Assembly (NCBI RefSeq): GCF_003751225.1
Contig: NZ_RJKE01000001.1
Span: 4,340,001 to 4,404,000 of the forward strand
Length of the DNA stretch: 64,000 bases
Direction: 5' to 3'
From: Actinocorallia herbida
Lineage (GTDB): Bacteria; Actinomycetota; Actinomycetes; Streptosporangiales; Streptosporangiaceae
The notes below the pieces were generated by a model. That model was not told the origin of the DNA. It did not search any database and worked only from the letters and a program-made list of their open reading frames with translations. Of this stretch, positions 17,531 to 26,418 are shown in pieces (positions within the stretch are counted from its first letter, which is position 1; each line of letters opens with the position of its first letter). A program made the translations under genes and the position numbers.

Positions 17531-18448
17531 ATGGCGTCAGAGGCCGGTCTCCAGCTCAGCCTTTCGCGGGTCACGTGCTTCCTCGCGGTGGCCGAGCACG
17601 GCTCGTTCATCGAGGCGGCCGAGCACCTGCGGCTCGCCCAGCCGTGGGTGTCCACCCAGGTCCGCCACCTCGAACGGGATCTCGGGGTGCGCCTGTTCGA
17701 CCGCGCCCGCCGGCGCATCCGCCTCACCGACGAGGGCGCCCGCCTCCTGCCCGCCGCGCGGCGCCTCGTCGAGGCGGCCCGCGACCTCGCCGCCGAGGCC
17801 CAGGTCGTGCGGCGCAGCCAGGACGGCCTCCGCATCGGCGCGCCCTTCTACACCACGCGCTATCCGGGAAGGCGCCGTGTCGTCTCGAGGTTCATGGCCG
17901 CGCACCCCGGCATCCCCGTCCACCTCGACTACCACTGGACGCCGCGCCTCCTCGACCTGCTCCGCGACGGGTCGCTCGATCTCGCCTTCGCCTCCGAACC
18001 CTTCGACGCCACCGGCCTGCGCACCTACGTCGTCGACACCCTCGTCCAGGCCGTCTCCGCCCCCGACGGCCACCCCCTGGCCTCGGACTCCGGCCCCCTC
18101 ACCCTGGCCGACCTCGCCGGCCACTCCGTCGCCACCTTCGACCGCGCCCTCAACCCCGCCCTCTACGACGCCCGGTACGCCGCCCTCCGTGACGCCGGAG
18201 CCCTCCTCGTCACCGGCCCCGAAGCCATGCCGGACGCCCTCAGCTCGTTCGCCACCGAACGCGGCCTCCTCACCTACGGCGAGTTCCCCGCCCCCCTCCG
18301 CACCCGCTACCGCGGCACCGTCATCCGCCCCCTCACCCCCGCCCCCTCCCCGACCTCCCTCCGCCTCGTCATGCTCCCCCGTTCCCCCAACCCCTCGACC
18401 CACCTCTTCTGGACCGAGGCCACCGGCCAGGACGCGCCGGACGCCTGA
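17531..18448 (+). CDS. LysR family transcriptional regulator
   Basis: This 305-residue protein has an N-terminal LysR winged helix (CFLAVAEHGSFIEAAEHL, PWVSTQVRHLERDLGVRLFDRA) and a two-lobed effector domain. It is divergent from the CoA-transferase gene and likely regulates it. The second half uses an unusually C-rich third-position bias. Its stop lies one base from the convergent stop of the NACHT gene. The effector is unknown, probably a carboxylic acid or acyl-CoA. Confidence 0.9.
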   Translation: MASEAGLQLSLSRVTCFLAVAEHGSFIEAAEHLRLAQPWVSTQVRHLERDLGVRLFDRARRRIRLTDEGARLLPAARRLVEAARDLAAEAQVVRRSQDGLRIGAPFYTTRYPGRRRVVSRFMAAHPGIPVHLDYHWTPRLLDLLRDGSLDLAFASEPFDATGLRTYVVDTLVQAVSAPDGHPLASDSGPLTLADLAGHSVATFDRALNPALYDARYAALRDAGALLVTGPEAMPDALSSFATERGLLTYGEFPAPLRTRYRGTVIRPLTPAPSPTSLRLVMLPRSPNPSTHLFWTEATGQDAPDA

Positions 18449-18449
18449 C

Positions 18450-21400
18450 TCAAACCCGCACGAGAACAACGGCCTGACCGCCGACCTCCTGCCCTGTCGC
18501 GATGACCGCGAGCATGCCGAGCAGTCCCCGCAGCCTTTCGACGGCCACCGGTGCCGGCGCACCGGAGCTCCGTAGAAGCAGGAGTGCGGTGAGCACCGCG
18601 GCCGCGGCCATGGCGACGTCGGCCGTCCGCACGGCGTGCTGACGGCGGTCCCAGACCGGCCCGAGCAGTCGCTGAGCCCCGCTGAGAAGGTCGGTCACCT
18701 CCCTGGGGCAGTCGGCGGGCAGCTCTTCCAGCGCGTGCTGGAGTGCGGCGAGTGGATCCCCCGCCCAGGGCGTCCCGGGCAGGAGCGACTCCAGCGCCGT
18801 ACGGAGGAAATCCTCGAACAGGGCCGCTCTGGCGGCACGGCGCCGCCCGCCCTGTGCTTCCGTCCAGGCCCCGGTCAGGCTCTCCGCCACGGCGATCATG
18901 ACCTCATCCAGGGACAGGCCCTTCCTACGGTGGGCCCGGGCCAGCGCCAGCTCCTTGAAAGCCCGCGCTCCGGTGCTCTCCTCCTCCGCGCCGTTCAGGG
19001 CATCGGTGAAAGTGCGGGCGAGCGTGAGGCCGAAGCCGCCGCCGTCCGAACCATCGATCGGGCGCTGCAGAGCGATCTCGCGCGCGAGAGCGAGCCTGGC
19101 GGGATCAGGGTCTGCCGACTCCTTGACCCGCGCACACGCAACGCTGAGGTCACGGGAGCGTCCGCGGGGCAGGCCCAGCCGAACCGTCGGCTGAAGGACG
19201 GTGCGGAGCGGGCCGAGCGGGTCGAACGCGAACCGAGGCCCGACCGACAGGTCCGAGAAGATGCCCTGATACCCGACGCCCGCCGGACCGTGGAACTCAC
19301 GCAGGTAGCCGACGAGTGCGTTGTGCAGGCGGTGCAGGTCCCGGCCGAGTGCCTGGTCATAGCCACCGCCGAACCGCTGGGCGAGGCCCTCGATGCGGGT
19401 GATCTCGCGCGTGGAATCCGCGTGGAGCTCCGCCAACCGCAGGTCCCCGGCCGACGCCTCCCAACCCTGCTGCGGGACCGGGAACCCCTCGAGCAGTGTC
19501 CGAGCCCGGCCGAACGCATAGGTGCGAGCACGTAGGCCGGCGCCAGGCTCGCGAGCGAACGCGACGAGCGCTTGCACCGTGACGACGAGTTCGAGCAGGG
19601 TGGCCTGGCGCCTCACCGGTATGTCGCCGACGCCTTCGTCCAAGCGGGCGTAGACGAGCAGCTCGGGAAGACCGAGAAGCGACGAGCCTCCGGCGAGCGC
19701 GAGGGGGAAGTGCAGATGATCGGCGATCAGGCGAGCGAGCCGGACGGATACTTCGTTTCGCAGCGCGTAGGGGTGCGCGACGCCGGGCGGTACATGCAGG
19801 ACGAGTTCCGCGTCGCGCCGGACCCACACCGGCCGCCTCGCCAAGGACGGGATTTCCAGAACGCCCGGGTGCGCCATCTCTTCCTGATCGGGGAAGCGGT
19901 AGCCCGTGCCGTCATCGAAGAGGCGGTTCAGCCAGTCCAGGTAGAGAACGGCGTCGGTCGCCCACATTCCGGTCGCCACCTCCTGTCCGCCGGCGTGGTC
20001 GGGCAGGCTGAGTCTGCGGCGGCGCGCGTCCGCTACGAACCGGTGCCACAGGTCACCGATCACCGGACGTGCGCAGACCCCGGTGCCGTTCGGCAGACGA
20101 ACCGTCGCGTACAGGACACGGGAAGCGGCCACGGCCGAGGTCAGCCTGGTCCGCGCCGGATCGTCGGCACCCGTCTCGGTGAGGAGCCGGTTGAGGCGTT
20201 GACGGGCCGTCGGGGTCAGGCGCTCGGCCTGGTCCGCGCAGTCGAAGGCGAGCGCGAGGGCACGGACCGTCCCCGACGCCAGGCATGCCTCGACGACCGG
20301 GGTCGCATCGGCTCCGGCCGCCCATAGCAGCGTCGTCTCCCTCCACCAAGGGTCGTCCACGCCGGACGTGAGCAGGCCCGCCTCACCGGGCTCGGCCCGC
20401 AGGTGCGCCGCGGCGAGATACTCCTGGAGCGTCAGGTGGGCGAAGCCGTACAGGCCGCTCTCCCGCTCCACGAGCAGGCCGCAGGCCCTGATCCCGTCGA
20501 GGAACGCCCTCGCCGTCAGCCGCTCCGTGACGGCCTTGAGCGGCTGGTCGATCGCGTCCCAGGCCTCCCCGTCCCGGATGTCGCGCCGCTGATTCCGCAT
20601 CATGTGCAGGGCCAGATGCCGGATCACCGTCTCCTTCTGCGAACCGCTCAGCTCGGTCGGGTCGGCGAGGTTCTTGGCCTCGCTCCGCCGGTGCAGGAGC
20701 ACGATGCACATCTCCGCGTACAGGCCGGCACGGCTCCCCGGCAGTTCGCCCCGGTAGCGGTGCACGAGCGCGATCATCGTCAGGAGCAGCGGATTGGCCG
20801 CGAGGTCCTGGAGGGCCGGAGTGTCACGGACCCGGGCGATGAGGTCGGCGGACTTCCGGTCGGCGTGTGCCTGGACGTCGGCCGGGGAGCCCTGCCGGGC
20901 CCGCTGCTCCACCGCGCGGTACCAGGCGCGCAGGAACCGGGCGATCTGGTCGACCGTGAAGCGCTGTACCTGAAGGACATCGGCGTTCGGCAGCGGGTTC
21001 GACAGGTAGCCGTGCGGCCGTGACGTGATCACGAAGGAGTTCTCGGGATACCTGCCGATCTGATCGGTCACCCAATCCCTCACCCGCCTCCGGTCCGCCT
21101 CCGAGGCCACCTCGTCGAGCCCGTCCAGCAGGACGACGCACCTACCGCGGTCGAGCCGGGCGCGCAACCAGTTCGCCGGGATCACGCCCCGCAGCCACCG
21201 TGCCGAGGCGGCGGCTTCTGCGAGGTCCTGTGGCTTCTCGCCGAGGATCCCGGTGGCGTGGTCGCGCAGGTAGAGCAGGACGGGCACGGGCCGGTGCCGC
21301 CAGAATCCCCACGGACGCCGGCCGGCGAGATCGAGGGTGGTGTGCCTGGCGAGTGTGGTCTTGCCCGATCCCGCCGCGCCGAGGACGGCCAGCACCGACC

Positions 21401-21893
21401 CTCTCTTCAGGAACGAGCCGAGGGGCTGACGCCTCCCCGCGAGCAGGTCGCCCACCGAGCGGCGATCGGCTTCGCTCGGATCATTCCCCGGTTCCCCGGC
21501 GTCCGTATCGTCGGGCTCGTCGGTTCCGATGCCGCTGTCGGCGGCGATGTCGGCGGCCGGGCGAGGCTGGAGCATGACGTCCACGTAGACCTGCTCGGAA
21601 CGCAGGACGAACTCGCCCTGGGTGACGACGCCGATCGTCTCCATGTCCGACACGGCGGCCCTTACCCGTCTCATGTAAGCGCGCCGTCTGACGCCCGGGG
21701 ATGCAGCGCTCTCTCTCGCGGTCTGCGTCAGCGCGGTCGCGAACAGCGCGCCCGCCACCGCCAGGCCGAAGGCCAGATATGCCCAGTGCCGGCTGAGTTC
21801 GCCGTCATCGAGGATCTGGTTGACCGCGACGCCCGCCGCGACGAGGGTGAACGCCGACATCAGGGTCAGAACCGTGTACAGGATCGAGCGCAT
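18450..21893 (-). CDS. membrane-anchored NACHT-domain ATPase with FGE-like domain
   Basis: This 1147-residue protein begins with two transmembrane helices (about residues 4-24 and 36-56) and an acidic linker. A NACHT module follows: Walker A GAAGSGKTT at 172-180, Walker B VVLLDGLDEV at 253-262, sensor-like FVITSRP near 290, and a GFAHLTLQEYLAA winged-helix motif near 483-495. About residues 611-700 (TDAVLYLDWLNRLFDDGTGY, then RFPDQEEM) resemble a degenerate formylglycine-generating-enzyme/lectin-like fold. The remaining 450 residues are unrecognised, with a hydrophobic segment near residue 1110. NACHT ATPases act as oligomerising switches, including in antiphage defence, but a defence role here is only inferred. 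No effector nuclease or protease domain is visible. Confidence 0.85.
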   Translation of the reverse strand: MRSILYTVLTLMSAFTLVAAGVAVNQILDDGELSRHWAYLAFGLAVAGALFATALTQTARESAASPGVRRRAYMRRVRAAVSDMETIGVVTQGEFVLRSEQVYVDVMLQPRPAADIAADSGIGTDEPDDTDAGEPGNDPSEADRRSVGDLLAGRRQPLGSFLKRGSVLAVLGAAGSGKTTLARHTTLDLAGRRPWGFWRHRPVPVLLYLRDHATGILGEKPQDLAEAAASARWLRGVIPANWLRARLDRGRCVVLLDGLDEVASEADRRRVRDWVTDQIGRYPENSFVITSRPHGYLSNPLPNADVLQVQRFTVDQIARFLRAWYRAVEQRARQGSPADVQAHADRKSADLIARVRDTPALQDLAANPLLLTMIALVHRYRGELPGSRAGLYAEMCIVLLHRRSEAKNLADPTELSGSQKETVIRHLALHMMRNQRRDIRDGEAWDAIDQPLKAVTERLTARAFLDGIRACGLLVERESGLYGFAHLTLQEYLAAAHLRAEPGEAGLLTSGVDDPWWRETTLLWAAGADATPVVEACLASGTVRALALAFDCADQAERLTPTARQRLNRLLTETGADDPARTRLTSAVAASRVLYATVRLPNGTGVCARPVIGDLWHRFVADARRRRLSLPDHAGGQEVATGMWATDAVLYLDWLNRLFDDGTGYRFPDQEEMAHPGVLEIPSLARRPVWVRRDAELVLHVPPGVAHPYALRNEVSVRLARLIADHLHFPLALAGGSSLLGLPELLVYARLDEGVGDIPVRRQATLLELVVTVQALVAFAREPGAGLRARTYAFGRARTLLEGFPVPQQGWEASAGDLRLAELHADSTREITRIEGLAQRFGGGYDQALGRDLHRLHNALVGYLREFHGPAGVGYQGIFSDLSVGPRFAFDPLGPLRTVLQPTVRLGLPRGRSRDLSVACARVKESADPDPARLALAREIALQRPIDGSDGGGFGLTLARTFTDALNGAEEESTGARAFKELALARAHRRKGLSLDEVMIAVAESLTGAWTEAQGGRRRAARAALFEDFLRTALESLLPGTPWAGDPLAALQHALEELPADCPREVTDLLSGAQRLLGPVWDRRQHAVRTADVAMAAAAVLTALLLLRSSGAPAPVAVERLRGLLGMLAVIATGQEVGGQAVVLVRV

Positions 21894-22149
21894 TGTGGAG
21901 GCCAGTGAGCTTTCGTCTCCGGGGGATCATCCGGCTCAACCCTCTCCCGAGGCACGGTCATCGCCCCCGCAGAGTGGCGACATCGTGACAGATCCGAAAT
22001 GGCGTCTGTGTCCGGTAGTACGGATCACCGGAGACCGGGACGCGTGACGGGACCGGAGTCCCACTCCGGCCGTGCGAGAGGGACACAGGCCCCTGGAAGG
22101 GAGGGGCGAGCGCGCCTAGTGTGAGGCGGTCCCCCCATGGAGGTGCGCG

Positions 22150-22650
22150 GTGCCGGTCGAGGTCGTTCTCGTCATGCTCAGTGTTGTGGTCGTCGGCGCG
22201 CTGCTGACCTGCTCGGTGTACGCGGCCGTGCAGGCCGTCGTGCGGACGCGGTTGCGGGAGGGGGTGTCCCACACGTCCGGCGAGGTGCTGGAGTGCGCGC
22301 CGACGCCCCCGGACGTCTCGCTGGACGCGCCCTACCGGACCCGGGTCCGGTTCACGACCGGCCACGGCGCCCAGGTCGTCGCGGTCGCCGGGCAGGAGAC
22401 GCCGGTCTTTCCGCACGACATCGTCCAGGTGCGCTACCGCAGGTCCGATCCGCGGATCGTCGTGCCCGAGCACGCGCAGTCCGACGCGGGCACGTACGCG
22501 ACGATGGCCGTTCTCCTGCTGGTGATGGCCGCGCTCGGGTTCCTCCAGTGGCACCACGCGGTCTTCGACGCGGTCGCCCACTGGACCGGAGGCGAGGCGC
22601 CGGAACTGCCCTGGCTGAACCTGCACTTCCTCACCGGCCGGGAATCCTGA
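22150..22650 (+). CDS. small two-helix membrane protein, DUF3592-like
   Basis: This 166-residue protein starts at GTG behind a GGAGG ribosome-binding site. It has an N-terminal helix (VVLVMLSVVVVGALLTCSV), a soluble beta-rich middle containing SGEVLECAPTPPD and FPHDIVQVRYRRSDPRIVVPE, and a second helix (YATMAVLLLVMAALGFLQW). The helix-domain-helix layout and the VRYRRSDP motif resemble DUF3592 proteins, whose function is unknown. It is divergent from the NACHT gene across a 256-bp region with no other gene, in which CCGGAG and CTCCGG (22053-22069) form a small hairpin. Confidence 0.7.
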   Translation: MPVEVVLVMLSVVVVGALLTCSVYAAVQAVVRTRLREGVSHTSGEVLECAPTPPDVSLDAPYRTRVRFTTGHGAQVVAVAGQETPVFPHDIVQVRYRRSDPRIVVPEHAQSDAGTYATMAVLLLVMAALGFLQWHHAVFDAVAHWTGGEAPELPWLNLHFLTGRES

Positions 22651-22674
22651 CGCCCGGACGCGACGGACGCCGTC

Positions 22675-22944
22675 TCAGTACACCCAGTGCCGGGTGAAGG
22701 CGTGCCCGCACCTACCTCCGGGGATCAGCGTCCGGCAGGGCTTCGAGGGCGTGCCCGTGAAGCCCTCGCACCCGTCCTCGGACATGCAGGACGCGTCGCC
22801 GGGACCCGGCCACTCCGCGAGCCGGACCTCCAGGTCGGGCATGCGCTTGCGCACATCATCGAGGGCCTGCCCGATCGCGACCTGCGCTTCGTCGAGCAGT
22901 CTCGCCTGTTCGGGAGACATCCCGTCTCCCATGTACTCCGCCAT
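22675..22944 (-). CDS. hypothetical small protein with four cysteines
   Basis: This 89-residue protein starts at an ATG (MAEYMGDGMSPEQARLLDEA) seven bases after a GAGAGGAG ribosome-binding site, which decides this start over the in-frame one at 23007. An amphipathic helical N-terminus is followed by a C-terminal part with four cysteines (SCMSED, GCEGFTG, PCRTLI, RCGHAF) and His residues that could bind metal or form disulfides. No family is recognised. It lies convergent to the DUF3592-like gene. Confidence 0.6.
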   Translation of the reverse strand: MAEYMGDGMSPEQARLLDEAQVAIGQALDDVRKRMPDLEVRLAEWPGPGDASCMSEDGCEGFTGTPSKPCRTLIPGGRCGHAFTRHWVY

Positions 22945-23079
22945 GATGGTGCTCCTCTCGGCTGCACCCTCCCCCTCCCAGCCTAAGCCGCCCCGCGCAA
23001 AGCCCACTTCGCCCCGCCCGGAGAATGCGGCAAATCCGACTCTCGGCGGTGCTCTTCGGTGCGCTTCGGGGGAAAGGGA

Positions 23080-23112
23080 ACCGCGTCCGGCCCCCCATAG
23101 GCCGGACGCGGT
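23080..23112 (-). terminator. terminator of the leftward rhamnose operon
   Basis: ACCGCGTCCGGCC (23080-23092) and GGCCGGACGCGGT (23100-23112) form a 13-bp perfect stem with a 7-nt loop, 22 bases beyond the rhaEW stop. A pyrimidine-rich stretch follows in the direction of transcription. Confidence 0.7.
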
Positions 23113-23133
23113 CGTTTCCCCGGGAGGGGAGTT

Positions 23134-25194
23134 CTAGCGGAGGAAGGCCGCCGCCACGCCGGCGTCCACGGGGATGTGGAGGCCGGTGGTGTGGGTGAGG
23201 TCGCCGCCGGTGAGGGCGAAGACCGCGTTGGCGACGTGCTCGGGAAGGACCTCGCGCTTGAGGAGGGTGCGCTGGGCGTAGAACTCGCCCAGGTTCTCCT
23301 CGTCGACGCCGTAGACGGCGGCGCGCTTGGCGCCCCAGCCTCCGGCGAAGATGCCCGAGCCGCGCACGACGCCGTCGGGGTTGATGCCGTTCACCTTGAC
23401 GCCGTACTCGCCGAGTTCGGCGGCCAGGAGGCGGACCTGGTGGGCCTGGTCGGCCTTGGTCGCGCTGTAGGCGATGTTGTTCGGGCCCGCGAAGATCGAG
23501 TTCTTCGAGGAGATGTAGACGATGTCGCCGCCCATCGCCTGGTCGATCATGATCCGGGCGGCCTCGCGGGAGACCAGGAACGAACCGCGCGCCATGACGT
23601 TGTGCTGGAGGTCCCAGTCGGCGACCGTGGTGTCCAGCAGCGGCTTGGACAGCGACAGGCCCGCGTTGTTGACGATCAGGTCGACACCGCCGAAGGCGAG
23701 GACCGCCTCGGCGAGGCCGGCCTTGATCTCGTCCTCGCTGGTGACGTCCGCGGCGACCGCGATGGCGACGTCGGACGCCTGGAGCGCGCCTCCGCCCAGC
23801 TCGGCGGCGATCTTCTCGGCCGCGGCGAGGTCCCGGTCCGCGACGACGACGCAGGCGCCCTCGTCGGCCAGCCGACGGGCGGTGGCCGCGCCGATGCCGG
23901 AGCCGCCGCCGGTGACGAACGCGACGCGGGTCGCGAGCGGCTTCGGCTTGGGCATCCGCTGGAGCTTGGCCTCCTCGAGGGACCAGTACTCGATGCGGAA
24001 CTTCTCGTTCTCGTCGATCGGCGCATAGGTCGAGACGGACTCGGCGCCGCGCATCACGTTGATGGCGTTGACGTAGAACTCGCCCGCGACGCGCGCGGTC
24101 TGCTTGTTCGCGCCGAAGGAGAACATGCCGACGCCGGGCACGAGCACGATCGCCGGGTCGGCGCCGCGCATGGCCGGGGAGCCCTCGACCTTGTTGCGGT
24201 CGTAGTAGCCCGCGTAGTCCTCGCGGTACTGCGCGTGCAGTTCCTTCAGCCGGGCCTTGACGTCCTCGACCGGCGCGTCGGGAGCCAGGTCCAGGACCAT
24301 CGGCGACACCTTGGTGCGCAGGAAGTGGTCCGGGCAGGAGGTGCCGAGCGCGGCGAGGCGCGGGTGCTCGGCGCGCGAGACGAAGTCCAGGACGACGTCC
24401 GCGTCGGTGAAGTGCCCGACCTGCGGACGGTCGGTGGAGGCCAGGCCCCGGATGAGCGGGAACAGCTCGGCCGCGCGGGCGCGCCGGACGTCCTCCGGCA
24501 GCGCCTCGTACCCGGCGATGACCGGGCCGAAGGGCTCGGCCTTGCCGTGCTCGGCCAGGAAGGCCTCCGCGGCGCGGATGATCTCGAGGGAGTTGGCCTG
24601 GCACTCCGCGGAGGTCTCGCCCCACGCGGTGATGCCGTGGCCGCCCAGGATCACGCCGATCGCCTGCGGGTTCTCCGCCTTGATCGCCGCGATGTCCAGC
24701 CCCAACTGGAATCCCGGGCGCCGCCACGGCACCCACGCCACCTTGTCCCCGAAGATCCTCCGGGTCAGTTCCTCACCGTCGGCAGCGGTCGCGATGGCGA
24801 TGCCGCTGTCCGGGTGGAGGTGGTCCACGTGCGCGGCCTCGACGAGGCCGTGCATGGCCGTGTCGATGGACGGCGCCGCGCCGCCCTTGCCGTGCGCGCA
24901 GAAGTCGAACGCGGCGACCATCTCGTCCTCGCGCTCCACGCCCGGGTACACGTCCACGAGGGCGCGCAGCCGGTCGAGGCGGAGCACGGCGAGGCCGGCC
25001 GCCTTGAGGGTGCCCAGGTCGCCGCCGGAGCCCTTGACCCACATGAGGTCGACGGGCTCGCCGGTGACCGGGTCGGTCTCGACGCCCTTGGCGGAGGCGT
25101 TCCCCCCCGCGTAGTTGGTGTTGCGCGGGTCGGCGCCGAGCTCGTGACAGCGGTTCAGCAGGTCCTGCACCACGGTGTTCACAGCGTCGCTCAT
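23134..25194 (-). CDS. rhaEW: bifunctional L-rhamnulose-1-phosphate aldolase / L-lactaldehyde dehydrogenase
   Basis: This 686-residue protein fuses a class II aldolase domain to a short-chain dehydrogenase. The aldolase part (about 1-420) has NYAGGNASAKG, VKGSGGD, the metal-ligand region VDHLHPDSG and GGHGITAWG. The dehydrogenase part (about 430-686) has VAFVTGGGSGIGAA, NNAG, and the active-site SSKNS and YSATK. It splits rhamnulose-1-phosphate into DHAP and L-lactaldehyde and oxidises the latter to L-lactate with NAD. I chose the ATG at 25194 (MSDAVNTVVQDLL), four bases after the isomerase stop. It is the last gene of the leftward rha operon. Confidence 0.92.
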   Translation of the reverse strand: MSDAVNTVVQDLLNRCHELGADPRNTNYAGGNASAKGVETDPVTGEPVDLMWVKGSGGDLGTLKAAGLAVLRLDRLRALVDVYPGVEREDEMVAAFDFCAHGKGGAAPSIDTAMHGLVEAAHVDHLHPDSGIAIATAADGEELTRRIFGDKVAWVPWRRPGFQLGLDIAAIKAENPQAIGVILGGHGITAWGETSAECQANSLEIIRAAEAFLAEHGKAEPFGPVIAGYEALPEDVRRARAAELFPLIRGLASTDRPQVGHFTDADVVLDFVSRAEHPRLAALGTSCPDHFLRTKVSPMVLDLAPDAPVEDVKARLKELHAQYREDYAGYYDRNKVEGSPAMRGADPAIVLVPGVGMFSFGANKQTARVAGEFYVNAINVMRGAESVSTYAPIDENEKFRIEYWSLEEAKLQRMPKPKPLATRVAFVTGGGSGIGAATARRLADEGACVVVADRDLAAAEKIAAELGGGALQASDVAIAVAADVTSEDEIKAGLAEAVLAFGGVDLIVNNAGLSLSKPLLDTTVADWDLQHNVMARGSFLVSREAARIMIDQAMGGDIVYISSKNSIFAGPNNIAYSATKADQAHQVRLLAAELGEYGVKVNGINPDGVVRGSGIFAGGWGAKRAAVYGVDEENLGEFYAQRTLLKREVLPEHVANAVFALTGGDLTHTTGLHIPVDAGVAAAFLR

Positions 25195-25198
25195 CTGA

Positions 25199-26356
25199 TC
25201 AAGCCCCCCAGCCGGCCTGGTTGCCGCCGACACGCTCGGCGGAGATCTTCTCGAGGTACCCGGACGCCTTGTAGGCGGCGATCGGGTCGCCCGCCAGGCC
25301 CTTGGCCTCGCGCCACTCGGCGAGCAGCGGACGGACATCGGTGTTGTAGGCGTCCATGAGGACGCCGTTCGCGCCCAGCACGTCGCCGGAGTTCTGCGCG
25401 GCCTTGAGGGCCGCGGTGTCGATCAGGAGGGCCTTGGCGGTGGCCTCCTGGACGTTCATGACAGAGCGCATCTGGCCCTGGACCTTAGGCTCGATGTTGT
25501 GGCACTGGTCGAGCATGAAGGCCACTTCGGAGTCGGCGTCGAGGCCGCCCCCGCGGATCACCTCGTGCATGATCCGGAAGAGCTGGAACGGGTCCGCGGC
25601 GCCGACCATCAGGTCGTCGTCGGCGTAGAACCGGGAGTTGAAGTCGAAGGCGCCGAGGCGGCCGACGCGCAGCAGCTGGGCGACGATGAACTCGATGTTC
25701 GTGCCGGGCGCGTGGTGGCCGGTGTCGACGCAGACCACGGCCTTCGGGCCGAGCGCGAGGCAGTGCAGCAGCGAGGTGCCCCAGTCGGGCACGTCGGTGG
25801 TGTAGAACGCGGGCTCGAAGAACTTGTACTCGAGCTGGAGGCGCTGGTCGTCGCCGATCCTGGCGTAGACCTCGGCGAGGGCCTCGGCGAGGCGGTCCTG
25901 GCGGGCGCGGATGTCGTCCTGGCCCGGGTAGTTCGTGCCGTCGGAGAACCACAGCTTGAGGTCGCGCGACCCGGTGGCGTCCATGACGTCGACGCACTCG
26001 AGCAGGTGGTCGGTCGCCTTGCGCCGGACCCGGGGGTCGGGGTGGGTGACCGAGCCGAGCATGTAGTCGTCGTCCTGGAAGACGTTGGCGTTGATCGTCC
26101 CCAGCTCGACGCCCTGGTCCTTGGCGTAGGCGGCGAGCGCGGCGTAGTCGTCGACCTTGTCCCAGGGGATGTGCAGCGCGACGGTCGGGGCGGCGCCGGT
26201 GTAGGCGTGCACCTGGGCCGCGTCGGCGATCTTCTCGAACGGGTCGCGCGGGACGCCCGCCTGCGCGAACACCTTGAAGCGGGTGCCGGAGTTGCCGTAG
26301 GCCCACGAAGGCGTCTCGATGGCCAGGCGGTCCAGCCCGGCGCTGATGTCAGTCAT
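25199..26356 (-). CDS. rhaI: L-rhamnose isomerase
   Basis: This 385-residue TIM-barrel protein has metal and substrate residues in LEYKFFEPAFYTTD, VCVDTGHHAPGTN and FDFNSRFYADDD, with FMLDQCHNIEPK near the end. These match the RhaI type of rhamnose isomerase rather than E. coli RhaA. It converts L-rhamnose to L-rhamnulose. The ATG at 26356 follows a GGGGATGG ribosome-binding site. It lies between the mutarotase and the bifunctional aldolase, consistent with pathway order. Confidence 0.93.
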   Translation of the reverse strand: MTDISAGLDRLAIETPSWAYGNSGTRFKVFAQAGVPRDPFEKIADAAQVHAYTGAAPTVALHIPWDKVDDYAALAAYAKDQGVELGTINANVFQDDDYMLGSVTHPDPRVRRKATDHLLECVDVMDATGSRDLKLWFSDGTNYPGQDDIRARQDRLAEALAEVYARIGDDQRLQLEYKFFEPAFYTTDVPDWGTSLLHCLALGPKAVVCVDTGHHAPGTNIEFIVAQLLRVGRLGAFDFNSRFYADDDLMVGAADPFQLFRIMHEVIRGGGLDADSEVAFMLDQCHNIEPKVQGQMRSVMNVQEATAKALLIDTAALKAAQNSGDVLGANGVLMDAYNTDVRPLLAEWREAKGLAGDPIAAYKASGYLEKISAERVGGNQAGWGA

Positions 26357-26418
26357 TTTCCATCCCCGAAAATCACAGGTGGTGCGGGTAGTCGTCGAAG
26401 CTCGGTCACAAAGGGGCG

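Noticed and set aside
19500-20100. The FGE-like segment of the NACHT protein as the maturation enzyme for the sulfatase at 38 kb
   Set aside because: The segment is a degenerate part of a large ATPase, lacks visible catalytic Cys residues and is 18 kb away in another locus.
22856-24736. A 626-codon minus-strand frame overlapping the rhamnose aldolase gene
   Set aside because: It is a shifted-frame shadow of rhaEW with Arg/Gly-rich sequence; the real frame has full aldolase and dehydrogenase motifs.
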